Under the pieces are notes generated by a model, which searched no databases, was not told where the DNA came from, and saw only the letters and a program-made list of their open reading frames with translations. Position numbers and translations under genes: made by a program. From DAONJL01 sp035405645 [NCBI: bacterium] (GTDB taxonomy: Bacteria; JAGOBX01; DAONJL01): a stretch of 29,723 nt of DNA. Positions 7,079 to 15,319 of this stretch are shown here, piece by piece (the stretch's first letter is position 1; each line of letters begins with the position of its first letter). The stretch covers positions 1 through 29,723 of the forward strand of contig DAONJL010000030.1 in the NCBI GenBank assembly GCA_035405645.1, read 5' to 3'.

Positions 7079-8995
7079 TTAATGAATTTTATATTTGCTA
7101 TTATTGTAAAGAAAATCAGCATATTGAAAATAAGCAGCACATATTTTTTCATATTGAAGATTAATAAAATTATCTGTATTGTTAATATTAATAATTTTAA
7201 AAGTTTTATCTGGATAAAAAACACATAATTTTTCTTTATATAATAATCCAATTAATTTATCATAATGTAGTAAAGCAAACCCATCATCTTTATCAACTGA
7301 AAAAATATTTCTGCCAAATGCTATGCTTTTATATGGAATATTAAGAATGCTTAAAATACTTGGTAGTATATCAATTTGGCTTATTATTGTATCAATTTTT
7401 TTGGGAAAATTTTTTAATATTTCAGGTGCATAAAATAATAATGGAATGTGGTATTTTTTAATCGGGATAATATTTTCACCAAAAACTCTTGTGCTGTGGT
7501 CTCCTAAAATTACAAATATTGTATTATTAAAATATTTTGTTTTTTCTGCTTTTTTAATAAATTCGCCTAATGCATAATCAGAATATTTTATTGCATTTAA
7601 TCTATCATAATCTTTTATATTAGTATCTAATTTTTTTATTCGACCTTCTGGAAAAGTAAATGGCATATGATTGGATGATGTTAATAATACTGCTAAAAAT
7701 TGTGTTTGTTGTTTCTCAAATATTTCTAATGATTTATTAAATAAATCTTCATCACTTACTCCCCAGGTAGTTTTAAATATATATTTATCAAAATCTTTTT
7801 CTTCTATAATATTATCAAAACCATTTGAATTAAAAAAACCACGCATATTATCAAACATTGCCTGACCGCCATAAATAAAATGCGTTGAATATCCTTCTGC
7901 TTTTAATACTCTGCCAATTGTAAAAAAATTATTTACTGTTTTAGAGCGTTTAATTGTGCTCTCACCAGGTATTGGTGGAAATGAACTAATTACTCCTTCA
8001 ATTGCACGTGCTGTTCTTGTGCCAGTTGAATATGCTCGTGTAAATAATATTGATTTTTCTGCTATTTTATCAATATTTGGTGTTAAATCATATTTTTTAT
8101 TCTCTTCTGTTCCAAGAATCCCTGTAAATTCAGCGCCTAAACTTTCTTCAATTATTATTACTACATTATAATATTTTTTTTCTCCACCTTTATTCTCAAT
8201 TCTTATTATTTCTTCATCATTTATAAATTCTATATTTTTATTTTCTGCTATTTTATTTCGCACTATCATTCGCGCTTCTTTATCATCTATACTAAAGTAA
8301 TTCTTCTTATATTCCACTACATTTTTTAATCTATCTATTAGTGCATAGCAAAAAGAAAAAAAACCATTTAAACTTACTTCATTTAATAATTGATTTTTTG
8401 AAAAATATGATAATACTATATTTATTGGTCGATGATCAAAACTATTTCTCATTCCAATAAAAATAATGCACAATAATATTATCCATAAAATAGTTCGCTT
8501 TAAAAAATTAAAACTAAAAAAAGTAGTTGAATATACAAATTTTTTAAATAATTTTGAAATAAAAAAATAAACTATTATTATTCCAATTGTAACAGAAATA
8601 ACAGGATAGTATTGAAAAATATTTGTAAATACTTCGCGTGGATATATTAAATATTCTACTGCAAGATGATTATATCTTTGTCCAAATTCTTTAAAAAAGA
8701 ATATTTCAGTAATTGAAAAATAAAATAGAATAAAACCTGTAAATATAAAATAATAAAAAATTATTTTTTTTATTATTACTTCTTTTATAAATTTTTTTTC
8801 AAACAAAGGTAGAATTATTATTAATGGTGCTAATACATAACTACATATAACAACATCAAATCTTAAACCAATGTAAAATGCCTTAAATAATAATGCTAAT
8901 GAATTATTTAATAAATTTGATGAAACTAATAAATAAATTCTTATGCTAAAAAAATAAATTAGCCAGAATAAATAAAAATATATAATAAAATTCAT
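7079..8995 (-). CDS. LtaS-like sulfatase-fold phosphoglycerol transferase
   Basis: 638 aa with about five N-terminal membrane helices (residues 2-22, 40-65, 78-100, 130-150, 168-185). These are followed by a large extracytoplasmic alkaline-phosphatase/sulfatase-fold domain. Visible landmarks are the metal Glu in VVIIIEESLG (E283), the GTRTAR motif carrying the likely nucleophilic Thr (T326 or T328), WGVSDEDLF (411-419), SNHMPF (H443) and LGDHS (D499, H500). This is the LTA synthase/OpgB superfamily, which moves phosphoglycerol (or related groups) from a lipid onto glycans. In a diderm the acceptor would more likely be a periplasmic or surface glycan than lipoteichoic acid. Its ATG directly follows the TAA of the epimerase gene with no spacer, so it is translationally coupled. 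Family call secure, substrate inferred. Confidence 0.85.
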   Translation of the reverse strand: MNFIIYFYLFWLIYFFSIRIYLLVSSNLLNNSLALLFKAFYIGLRFDVVICSYVLAPLIIILPLFEKKFIKEVIIKKIIFYYFIFTGFILFYFSITEIFFFKEFGQRYNHLAVEYLIYPREVFTNIFQYYPVISVTIGIIIVYFFISKLFKKFVYSTTFFSFNFLKRTILWIILLCIIFIGMRNSFDHRPINIVLSYFSKNQLLNEVSLNGFFSFCYALIDRLKNVVEYKKNYFSIDDKEARMIVRNKIAENKNIEFINDEEIIRIENKGGEKKYYNVVIIIEESLGAEFTGILGTEENKKYDLTPNIDKIAEKSILFTRAYSTGTRTARAIEGVISSFPPIPGESTIKRSKTVNNFFTIGRVLKAEGYSTHFIYGGQAMFDNMRGFFNSNGFDNIIEEKDFDKYIFKTTWGVSDEDLFNKSLEIFEKQQTQFLAVLLTSSNHMPFTFPEGRIKKLDTNIKDYDRLNAIKYSDYALGEFIKKAEKTKYFNNTIFVILGDHSTRVFGENIIPIKKYHIPLLFYAPEILKNFPKKIDTIISQIDILPSILSILNIPYKSIAFGRNIFSVDKDDGFALLHYDKLIGLLYKEKLCVFYPDKTFKIININNTDNFINLQYEKICAAYFQYADFLYNNSKYKIH

Positions 8996-9892
8996 TTACT
9001 TACAATTTTTCTTTTTATCTAATTCGTATAATAATTCTAAAATTCCCTGTCCTAAATCAATTTGTGGATTAACTAAATATTTTTTACCATAACGCGGTTT
9101 AAATGTATATGGTGTTATTTCATAATGTTCATCATATTTTCCATTTTTATATTCAATTGTTATTTCATTATTTAACATTTCTTTTATCATTAATAATAAA
9201 TCTTTTATCTTTATACTATTTAAACCAGTTATAATGATATTATCATTTTTAAATTTTTCTTCTAATATATCAACACTTGCTTTTGCTGCATCAAATAAAT
9301 GTATATATTCTCTTATCTCTTCACCGTCGCCAAGTCGAACTATTCTTTTTTCATTTAATGCCTGTAATAATATTTGTTTTATCCAATTATTATCAGGTGC
9401 ATCTGGTCCATAAATTGAACCATATCTTAAAATTGTATAATTTAAGTTAAATTTCTTATGATAAGCTTCAATCAGTAATTCACTTATTTGCTTGCTACAT
9501 CTATAAAATGTGCCTTTTTCGCTATATACATAAATTGTGCTTGCAAATATATATCGTTCTATATTATTTTTTACACAGCATTCTAATATATTCAAATTAC
9601 CAATTACATTTGTTTTTATTGTTGCATAAGGTTTTTTATTTGCTTCTTCTAAATCAACTATACCAGCGAAATTATATACTATATTTTTTCCTTTTATTGC
9701 TTCATCTAATTTTTCAAAATCTAACATATCACCTTCTATATATTTAATTCCATTTTCATTTAATAATCTAATTGGTTTTCTTATATCAAAAACAAAAACA
9801 TCATATCCTCTTTTATATAATTCTTCTACTGTTGCACTTCCTAAAAAACCTGAACCGCCAATAACTAATACTTTCTGGTTTTGTTTATTCAT
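8996..9892 (-). CDS. NAD-dependent sugar-nucleotide epimerase/dehydratase (extended SDR)
   Basis: 298 aa with the Rossmann motif GGSGFLG (12-18), a catalytic Ser in FASTIY (S118), YRCSK (Y130, K134) and the RYGSIYGP stretch typical of extended SDR enzymes such as UDP-glucose/GlcNAc 4-epimerases and dTDP-sugar dehydratases. The exact reaction cannot be chosen from sequence alone. It sits between a ComEA-like gene (17-nt gap) and the LtaS-like gene (no gap), so it may supply a sugar for the polymer modified by that transferase. ATG at 9890-9892 is preceded by A/T-rich sequence with a weak GGAA. Confidence 0.82.
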   Translation of the reverse strand: MNKQNQKVLVIGGSGFLGSATVEELYKRGYDVFVFDIRKPIRLLNENGIKYIEGDMLDFEKLDEAIKGKNIVYNFAGIVDLEEANKKPYATIKTNVIGNLNILECCVKNNIERYIFASTIYVYSEKGTFYRCSKQISELLIEAYHKKFNLNYTILRYGSIYGPDAPDNNWIKQILLQALNEKRIVRLGDGEEIREYIHLFDAAKASVDILEEKFKNDNIIITGLNSIKIKDLLLMIKEMLNNEITIEYKNGKYDEHYEITPYTFKPRYGKKYLVNPQIDLGQGILELLYELDKKKNCK

Positions 9893-9909
9893 ATCATTTT
9901 AATTCCTTT

Positions 9910-10659
9910 TCATTTAACAGTAATTTTATCTGCTAAATTTTCATATATTTTTTTACCAATTCTTTTTACTTTCATAATATCTTCTTGTTTTTGAAATTTA
10001 TTTATTTTTCTGTATTCTATTATATTTTCTGCTGTTCTTGGTCCTATACCTGGTAATGTCATTAATTCTTCCTTTGTTGCTGTATTTATATTTATTTTTC
10101 CTGATTTTTTTGCATTACTTGAACTAACATTTTCTTCATTACTTTTTATCTTTTGAAATTTAATATCTTCTGTGGTAATCAATCTTTTATTTTTAACATA
10201 TTCATCATAATTAAACTTAAAAGGGATATTTATTTTTTCACCATCAACTAATTTTTCTGCTCTATTTATATTTGATTGATTGCCATTTTTCAAAACGCCT
10301 CCTGCTTCTATAATCAAATCATTTAGCGTAGCACCTTTTTTAAGTTTATATACACCAGGTTTTAATATAGCTCCACTAATTTCTACTGTTATATATTCTA
10401 TTTTTTCTTCTTTATTTTCATTTATTCTTTCGCCTGAAATTAAACCTTCTTCTTCTCCTTCTATGTTTGACTCTCTATTTATTCTGCTTTCAATTTTATT
10501 TTTTCCTAAATTAAAATAATAATCGAAATTCTTGATTAAATGATAACCTAAACCTATAAATAAAATGTAGAATATAATTGAGAAAAAAATGTTTAACCAT
10601 TTTTTTATTTTTTCTTTTATACTATTTTCTGGTGGTAATTTATTTATTTCTTTTATCAT
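9910..10659 (-). CDS. ComEA-like DNA-binding protein (membrane anchor, SLBB, helix-hairpin-helix)
   Basis: 249 aa from ATG at 10657-10659. Domains in order are an N-terminal membrane helix (about 22-43), an acidic linker, an SLBB domain (about 88-147, with VEISGAILKPGVYKL), and a ComEA-type helix-hairpin-helix at the C-terminus (188-249) with the signature ININTATKEELMTLPGIGPRTA shown here as two halves: ININTATKEEL and MTLPGIGPRTA. This is the layout of ComEA, the dsDNA receptor of natural transformation at the outer face of the membrane. A longer reading frame to 10719 opens with TTG, but that TTG is the -35 box of a good promoter, so the shorter start is preferred. No other competence gene is in the window. 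It leads the epimerase/LtaS-like cluster. Confidence 0.83.
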   Translation of the reverse strand: MIKEINKLPPENSIKEKIKKWLNIFFSIIFYILFIGLGYHLIKNFDYYFNLGKNKIESRINRESNIEGEEEGLISGERINENKEEKIEYITVEISGAILKPGVYKLKKGATLNDLIIEAGGVLKNGNQSNINRAEKLVDGEKINIPFKFNYDEYVKNKRLITTEDIKFQKIKSNEENVSSSNAKKSGKININTATKEELMTLPGIGPRTAENIIEYRKINKFQKQEDIMKVKRIGKKIYENLADKITVK

Positions 10660-10690
10660 TGTATTTTTTTTAAAATTATATTTTATATAG

Positions 10691-10719
10691 TTTATATAAA
10701 ATTCTAAATATTCAGTCAA
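10691..10719 (-). promoter_or_regulatory. Predicted promoter of the comEA-like / epimerase / LtaS-like cluster
   Basis: TTGACT (10714-10719) and TATAAA (10691-10696), 17-nt spacer. The expected transcription start near 10684 lies about 25 nt before the ATG at 10659, which is why the start codon is placed there. Confidence 0.6.
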
Positions 10720-10771
10720 GATTTTTAACTATTTATTAAATTCATTATAAATTTTAAATTTTTATTTTTAT

Positions 10772-10800
10772 TTGACTAAAAAAAATTTTTATAAAATAAT
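10772..10800 (+). promoter_or_regulatory. Predicted promoter of the EamA transporter gene
   Basis: TTGACT (10772-10777) and AATAAT (10795-10800) with a 17-nt spacer, 36 nt before the ATG at 10837. It diverges from the comEA-like promoter with 52 nt between the two -35 boxes. Confidence 0.45.
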
Positions 10801-10836
10801 TGATAATTTTTAAATTTTTTTTTAAGTGATAAAATT

Positions 10837-11667
10837 ATGATTTATGCTATATTAGCAATGTTGATCTGGGCAACAACTGCTATTCAAATTCGTTTAATAA
10901 AAACTGACTTTTTAAATATTTTGTTCTGGTCAAATATAATTGCGTTATTACCTGCATTTCTTTTATTTTTCTTAAATTTTAAAAAATTATCTAAAATGTT
11001 TATCGCACATAAATTAATTTTATTTGCTGTTGGACTATTTGCTTTTATAAATGGCTTTACTTATTTTTATTCAATTAAAAATACAACTATTGCAAATGCT
11101 TTAATGACACATTATACAACACCAATTATTGTTGCTGTTTTTGCTCCTATATTTTTAAAAGAAAAATTTACAATAAAAATTTTAATAGCACTAATATCAG
11201 GAATTATTGGTCTATTACTTATAATTAATCAAACAAATTTAAGATTTAATAGTAATGATTTTTATGGCATTATTTGTGGTTTAATTTCTGCCTTTGCTTA
11301 TGCTGCTGTAATTTTAATTGGTAGATTCTTTAAAACTAATATTAATCCTGTTGTCTATATTATTTCACAATCCAGTGTAGCAGTAATATTTTCTTTGCCT
11401 TTCATAAATTTACATTTCTGGAATTTTGATAAACAATCAATAATCTTTATTATAACTTTTGGATTATTTAATATTTTTTTAGCAGCAGTTCTTTTTTTTA
11501 AATCATTAACAAAAGTTAATGCTTCTATTGTTGGAATTATTGGTTATATAGAACCAATTGGTGCAATAATTATTGGTATAATATTTTTAAATGAAATAAT
11601 GACATTAAAAATTCTGATTGGCTGCTTGCTTGTTATAATCAGTTCTGTAATTGTTAGTATTAAATAA
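10837..11667 (+). CDS. EamA/DMT-superfamily transporter
   Basis: 276 aa, hydrophobic throughout, with about ten membrane helices arranged as two EamA repeats (roughly residues 1-130 and 138-275). Family landmarks are the N-terminal YAILAMLIWATTAI, the ANALMTHYTTPII stretch ending repeat one, and GYIEPIGAIIIGIIFLNE in repeat two. Members export or import amino acids, nucleotides or other small metabolites; the substrate here is unknown. It is a lone plus-strand gene between two minus-strand clusters, with its own promoter. Its TAA ends at 11667, one base before the stop of the convergent glycosyltransferase gene. Confidence 0.88.
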   Translation: MIYAILAMLIWATTAIQIRLIKTDFLNILFWSNIIALLPAFLLFFLNFKKLSKMFIAHKLILFAVGLFAFINGFTYFYSIKNTTIANALMTHYTTPIIVAVFAPIFLKEKFTIKILIALISGIIGLLLIINQTNLRFNSNDFYGIICGLISAFAYAAVILIGRFFKTNINPVVYIISQSSVAVIFSLPFINLHFWNFDKQSIIFIITFGLFNIFLAAVLFFKSLTKVNASIVGIIGYIEPIGAIIIGIIFLNEIMTLKILIGCLLVIISSVIVSIK

Positions 11668-11668
11668 T

Positions 11669-13264
11669 TTAATTTATTTTTATAATTTTTATATTACCTA
11701 TTTCTTTAATTTTTTTAAATTGCATTAAATCCTCAAAATAAAATTTTTTTGCTGATAACATAAAAGTATCATTACCATTATAATTTTTAAATCTATAATA
11801 AATAGAATTTGAAATAATGACATAATCAAAATTATTTTTAATAAAATTTATATCAGGAAATTTAAATGTCAATAATCTTTCGCCTTCCAGCGGTATATTT
11901 AAAAATGTCAGATAATATTTTTTACCTTTTCCATATTTAATTAGATTTTCAAAATATATTTGTTTTAATTTTTTTCTTGATGATATTTTTGGTTCATCAT
12001 AAATAATTGGTAAATCTGCTGGTAATATATATGGCGAATAATCATATAAATCTTCTAATAAAATTTTTGAATTTTCTGCTATATTTTCTTCAATATATTT
12101 TTTTGCTAAGATTCTATCATCAACTTTTGTTAATGATTTAATATATTCAATATTTTTATAAAAATAATTTATTGAGAATAAGAAAAAAAATAAAATAAAG
12201 AAATATTGAATTTTTTTTGAATATTTATCAAATTCAAAAATTATTAAATAAAAAACGAAAGGCAAAATAGGAACGATATAATGATTTAATTTGAATTTCC
12301 ATTTTATTAAAAAAATTAAGAATAAGAAAATAACAATAAAAAATTGTAAAAGATAAATATTTTTTAAATTTCTAAAAATGCAAAACAAAAAAAATATCCA
12401 ATAAATAAAAGATAAATTAGAAGTTAAAATATTATAAATAATTTTAAAATTATCAGTAAAATTTTTTGCTTTTACAAAATTTATATGACCAATATTTACA
12501 ACATAAAAAATATATTTAATATCAGAAAAAAAATTTTTTGTATCAAATAAAATTGAAGGATGCAAAATTAAAATAAAAATAATTAATATAAAACAAAACA
12601 ATAAAATATCTTTATAAACTTTTAAAACATTAAATTTTGAATGTAATAAAATAATTATAATTGGTAAAACCACAAAAAATACTGTGTTATATTTTGCAGT
12701 AATTAAAAATCCTGATAATATTGCTAAAATAATAATATATCTAATTTTATAAAAATTTTGTAATTTCAATGAATAATAAATAATCATTGAAATTAAACAA
12801 AATAATAATAACTCAACTTTAATATGAGTACTAAATTGATATATTATTGGAGTTGTAAAAAAAATAAAAATAAAAAAAATTAAAGTTTCGATTTTAAATT
12901 TTTTTATTTTTATAATTTTATAAAAAATAAAAATCGAAAAAATGAAGAATAAAAAAGATAATAATTTTCCTAAAAATAAAAATGCTGAAAAATTATTTAC
13001 ATAAAGATATTTTAAAAATTCAATTCCAGAACCAAATTTAAATAAACCATAAAAATAAAAAATTGAAAAAATAATTAATAAAAAATAAGATTGGATAGGA
13101 CCATAATAATTAACAGGCATAATAAATGAATTTAATGGTAAGCTTAATGTGAGATTAATAATAAATCGTTCATCGTGTGATGCACATATATTTTTTATAA
13201 AAAATAAAGGCAATGAATAAAACAAAAAAAGAATAATAAAAAGAATAAATAAAATTTTTTTCAT
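11669..13264 (-). CDS. PMT/ArnT-like (GT39/GT83 family) membrane glycosyltransferase
   Basis: 531 aa, with an N-terminal signal-anchor, then an acidic pair in ASHDERF (D31, E32). This follows the first membrane segment, where GT-C enzymes of the PMT/ArnT type carry their catalytic acid. About ten further membrane helices run to residue ~360, and a soluble C-terminal domain of about 170 aa follows. Such enzymes use polyprenyl-phosphate sugars to glycosylate proteins or lipids outside the cytoplasm. The polyprenol-phosphate mannose synthase-like gene near 25.4 kb could make its donor. The start overlaps the stop of the flavoprotein gene (ATGA, 4 nt), so they are coupled. Sequence similarity is visible mainly in architecture, so the family call is moderate. 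Confidence 0.65.
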   Translation of the reverse strand: MKKILFILFIILFLFYSLPLFFIKNICASHDERFIINLTLSLPLNSFIMPVNYYGPIQSYFLLIIFSIFYFYGLFKFGSGIEFLKYLYVNNFSAFLFLGKLLSFLFFIFSIFIFYKIIKIKKFKIETLIFFIFIFFTTPIIYQFSTHIKVELLLFCLISMIIYYSLKLQNFYKIRYIIILAILSGFLITAKYNTVFFVVLPIIIILLHSKFNVLKVYKDILLFCFILIIFILILHPSILFDTKNFFSDIKYIFYVVNIGHINFVKAKNFTDNFKIIYNILTSNLSFIYWIFFLFCIFRNLKNIYLLQFFIVIFLFLIFLIKWKFKLNHYIVPILPFVFYLIIFEFDKYSKKIQYFFILFFFLFSINYFYKNIEYIKSLTKVDDRILAKKYIEENIAENSKILLEDLYDYSPYILPADLPIIYDEPKISSRKKLKQIYFENLIKYGKGKKYYLTFLNIPLEGERLLTFKFPDINFIKNNFDYVIISNSIYYRFKNYNGNDTFMLSAKKFYFEDLMQFKKIKEIGNIKIIKIN

Positions 13265-14388
13265 AGATTAATTAAAGAACAAACATATTTTGCAATAGCA
13301 AGTGCAGAAGTAAGTCCTGGTGATTCTATTCCAATAAGATTTATAAAATTTGGAAAACCTTTATTTGATTCTTCGCAAATTACAAAGTCACGAAATGCAC
13401 CACCTTCTGATTGTAACTTTGGTCTTATTCCACTCATTTCAGGTGTTAAATCATCTAATTCAATAACTGGAAACCATTTTTTTACACTTTCATAAAATAT
13501 ATATTTTTTTTCTGGTGATACATTATAATCAAATTTTTCTTTATTTATATAATATGCATCAGGTCCTAAACTCATATTCCCTGTTAGTTTAATTACATTA
13601 TGAATACCTAAACTCTTTAAATCTTTATGTGGAACAGTATAAATTAATCTATTAATTAAATTGCTTTTATTTGATGAAACACTAAAATAATCGCCTTTAC
13701 AATAATATAATTCATAATTATTTTTTTTTATATCTATTCCAACTAATTGTGCTATTTTATCAGAATTTAAACCAGCAGAATTAATAACTATCTCACTCTC
13801 AAATTCAAATATTTCGCCATCACTATCTTTTATTACAATCTTATAATCATTATCTCTTTTTTCAATTTCAATAATATTTACACTACAAACAATATCTGCA
13901 TTATTTTTTTTTATATATGCTGCTAAAGAATCCATAAAATTATGAACATTTAAAATTCCTGTTGAAGGAGAAATAATAGCTCCTTTACATTTTACATAAG
14001 GTTCTTCTTTTTTAACAAAATCAGCATCAATAATTTTTATATCATTCACTCCATTTTTTATTCCTTGTTTATATAAATTTTCTAAATCAATTAATTCATT
14101 ATCATTTGTTGCAATAATAAATTTACCTGTTTGTTTATGCGGTATTTTATTTTTTTTACAAAATTCATATAATAAGTATTTTCCTTCAACACATAATTTT
14201 GCTTTTAAAGAATTAGTAGGATAATAAATACCAGAATGAATTACTTCACTATTGCGACTACTTGTTTCAAATCCATACCTTTCATTTTTTTCTAAAATAA
14301 TAATTGAATCAATCTTTTTCGAAATTTCATAAGCAATTGCAAGACCCACAACACCAGCACCAATAATAGTTATTTTTACTTTATCCAT
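13261..14388 (-). CDS. FAD-dependent oxidoreductase, L-2-hydroxyglutarate oxidase (LhgO)-like
   Basis: 375 aa of the DAO flavoprotein superfamily. The N-terminal FAD-binding motif is IIGAGVVGLAIAYE. It is followed by SSRNSEVIHSGIYYP and SLKAKLCVEGKYLLYEFC, which are characteristic of the L2HGDH/LhgO branch, and near the C-terminus by MSGIRPKL and GIESPGLTSALAIAKY. LhgO oxidises L-2-hydroxyglutarate to 2-oxoglutarate, feeding electrons to quinone. Whether that is the substrate here is inference. ATG at 14386-14388 is chosen because AGGTGG lies 8 nt upstream; the GTG at 14400 is part of that ribosome site. It sits in an operon between an MBL hydrolase (24-nt gap) and a glycosyltransferase (4-nt overlap), with no obvious metabolic link to either. 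Confidence 0.82.
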   Translation of the reverse strand: MDKVKITIIGAGVVGLAIAYEISKKIDSIIILEKNERYGFETSSRNSEVIHSGIYYPTNSLKAKLCVEGKYLLYEFCKKNKIPHKQTGKFIIATNDNELIDLENLYKQGIKNGVNDIKIIDADFVKKEEPYVKCKGAIISPSTGILNVHNFMDSLAAYIKKNNADIVCSVNIIEIEKRDNDYKIVIKDSDGEIFEFESEIVINSAGLNSDKIAQLVGIDIKKNNYELYYCKGDYFSVSSNKSNLINRLIYTVPHKDLKSLGIHNVIKLTGNMSLGPDAYYINKEKFDYNVSPEKKYIFYESVKKWFPVIELDDLTPEMSGIRPKLQSEGGAFRDFVICEESNKGFPNFINLIGIESPGLTSALAIAKYVCSLINL

Positions 14389-14412
14389 TAAAAATACCAC
14401 CTATCAAATAAT

Positions 14413-15297
14413 TTATAATTCAATTTCTAAACCTTCTCTTGCTGGTAATAATTTTAAATTTGAATTTTGTTCTTTAATTTTTTTATTGCATCCATCAATT
14501 ATCTTATCAATTCTTTCATCAGAATAATCAGGGTCATAATGAATAAAACTTAACATCTTAACATTATGTGAAATAGCTTTATTTAAAGAATAATTAAAAG
14601 AACTATGCCCCCAGCCTTTTTTTAATAAGTAATCTTCATCATCATATTGTGAATCATGAATAAGCAAATCAGCATTTTCAATAAATTTATGATAATTCAT
14701 AAGCATTTTATCAATTATTTTTTTTGATTGATTGGAATTTGATTTAAAAAATAAATCATAACCTTCATGGTCACTAACATAAACAACTCGTTTGTTGTCA
14801 GCCAGAATACTATAACCCATAACAGCACCGAGACCGCCATGATTTAATATTTTAGTTTGTATTTTAAAATTTTTATAATTGAATGATATTTCAGAAATCT
14901 GTTGAAATTCAATATGAGAAGGCACACTGGCTAATTTCAAAGGAAAAAAATCATAATCCATTTGTATCTCTAAAATTTCTTTTAATGATTTTTTTGTAAA
15001 TTCTGGTGCTACTATTGTTATATTTATACCTTCTTTATATAATGGTATAAAAAATGGTAGCCCTTGAATATGGTCCCAATGTGTATGTGAAATTAAAAAC
15101 AATAATTCTAATTTATTTTGTTTAAATTCGTTTATAAGTGATTTACCTAATTCACGAATACCAGTTCCAGCATCAATAATAATAATTTCATTATTATTAT
15201 TTCGTATTTCAATACAAGCAGTATTTGCTCCATATTTTATAGTATTTTCTGATGGGGCTGGTATTGAACCACGCACGCCCCAATATTTTACTTTCAT
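14413..15297 (-). CDS. MBL-fold metallo-hydrolase
   Basis: 294 aa. The start KVKYWGVRGSIPAP, the Asp in IIDAGTGIRELG, the metal-binding HTHWDHIQGLPFF (H71, H73, D75, H76), LNHGG, SDHEG, and late HDSQYDDEDY and FIHYDP ligand motifs place it in the group of bacterial MBL hydrolases annotated as cyclic-nucleotide phosphodiesterase-like or Lactamase_B_2. All metal ligands appear present, so it should be active. Substrate unknown (phosphodiester or cyclic nucleotide is a guess). ATG at 15295-15297 follows AAGGTG by 6 nt. The frame can be extended to a GTG at 15306, but that GTG is part of the ribosome site. Operon position: between hypF (22-nt gap) and the flavoprotein. Confidence 0.85.
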   Translation of the reverse strand: MKVKYWGVRGSIPAPSENTIKYGANTACIEIRNNNNEIIIIDAGTGIRELGKSLINEFKQNKLELLFLISHTHWDHIQGLPFFIPLYKEGINITIVAPEFTKKSLKEILEIQMDYDFFPLKLASVPSHIEFQQISEISFNYKNFKIQTKILNHGGLGAVMGYSILADNKRVVYVSDHEGYDLFFKSNSNQSKKIIDKMLMNYHKFIENADLLIHDSQYDDEDYLLKKGWGHSSFNYSLNKAISHNVKMLSFIHYDPDYSDERIDKIIDGCNKKIKEQNSNLKLLPAREGLEIEL

Positions 15298-15319
15298 TTT
15301 ATTCACCTTATTATTTTAT

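Noticed and set aside
7060-7251. 63-codon minus-strand frame
   Set aside because: It lies in another frame over the C-terminus of the LtaS-like gene and into A/T-rich spacer. Low-complexity Ile/Leu/Phe composition and no ribosome site.
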